Assembly (NCBI GenBank): GCA_963514095.1
Contig: OY741271.1
Span: forward strand, 13,694,772-13,758,771
DNA length: 64,000 bases
Direction: 5' to 3'
From: Eutrigla gurnardus
Lineage: Eukaryota > Chordata > Actinopteri > Perciformes > Triglidae
The notes beneath the pieces are model-generated. The model did no database searches. It was given only the letters and a program-made list of their open reading frames with translations, and was not told where the DNA came from. Position numbers and translations under genes: made by a program. This document shows positions 63,561 through 64,000 of the stretch, piece by piece. The stretch's first letter is position 1. Every line of letters starts with the position of its first letter.

Positions 63561-64000
63561 GTTTAACATTAATATTGGAGTTTCTACATGCAGTTGGACC
63601 AGGGCAATTCTAGGAACCGAGCTTTAGGGCACCCAATTTCAATGATCCCAAAAATCCCCCGCTTTTTTCTAACAAAAAAACTGTACATTTTAACATTATT
63701 TTTGACTATCATTCCCACATTTGTGAATAAAGAACATCCGATCAGAGAGAAAGTGGATCATACCATACCATGGCGGATGGGAGGTTTAGTTTAATTTTAA
63801 GATTTTAAGATTTTTTGACCATGTTTAAAGTTGTCAAACACAGGCTTGCGTTTAAAAAAACAATATGTTTGAGGCGTCTAGGTGTCATCCTGCCAATAGT
63901 CAGCCTCCCCTCCGTATCCTCCTTCGCATCCTCGAGTTTCATCCATATTGGAATGTGTCCCTTTATGCCTGATGATTATTCAGAGCCACCTGTCTCCCTG
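63561..64000. other. Right-edge sequence, nothing identified
   Basis: No exon, repeat family or RNA gene that I can support. A short ATTTTAAGATTTT duplication occurs near 63793-63815. Confidence 0.4.

Overview
This window is nuclear DNA from a ray-finned fish, probably a percomorph. The reasons are split vertebrate-type genes with GT-AG introns, many (CA)n and (CT)n microsatellites, and relics of fish transposons that I recognise by eye. There are no prokaryotic operons, CRISPR arrays, rRNA or tRNA genes.

Three protein-coding genes can be resolved to exon level. (1) galnt6, minus strand, the 5' two-thirds of a polypeptide N-acetylgalactosaminyltransferase: six coding exons from 4342 down to the left edge, where the gene is cut off. 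A likely noncoding first exon and CpG-rich promoter lie near 5660-5930. (2) adcy6, minus strand, complete: 22 coding exons from 34566 to 9060 encode 1185 residues of a twelve-span type 6 adenylyl cyclase. Its first intron is about 14.7 kb, and its CpG-rich promoter is near 36850-37020. (3) cacnb3, plus strand: the voltage-gated calcium channel beta-3 subunit, 13 coding exons from 48560 to 59789. Its C-terminal tail is shorter than usual and its reading frame there is doubtful.

Layout: 1-5930 galnt6; 5930-9060 spacer with a hAT-like MITE and the probable adcy6 3' UTR; 9060-37020 adcy6; 37020-48560 the interval between the divergent adcy6 and cacnb3 promoters, with several transposon relics; 48560-60290 cacnb3; 60290-64000 probable cacnb3 3' UTR followed by a Tc1-like relic. 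The head-to-head order adcy6-cacnb3, with galnt6 on the same chromosome, matches the human 12q13 arrangement as I recall it.

Functionally, adcy6 makes cAMP and is inhibited by calcium. cacnb3 sets surface expression and gating of high-voltage-activated calcium channels. The pair therefore joins calcium entry and cAMP signalling, although co-regulation is only inference. galnt6 starts mucin-type O-glycosylation in the Golgi and has no evident functional link to them. I found no previously undescribed biological system. The most interesting points are splice-site features of adcy6 (microsatellites used as splice signals, two frame-preserving microexons that carry glycosylation sites) and the odd cacnb3 terminus.
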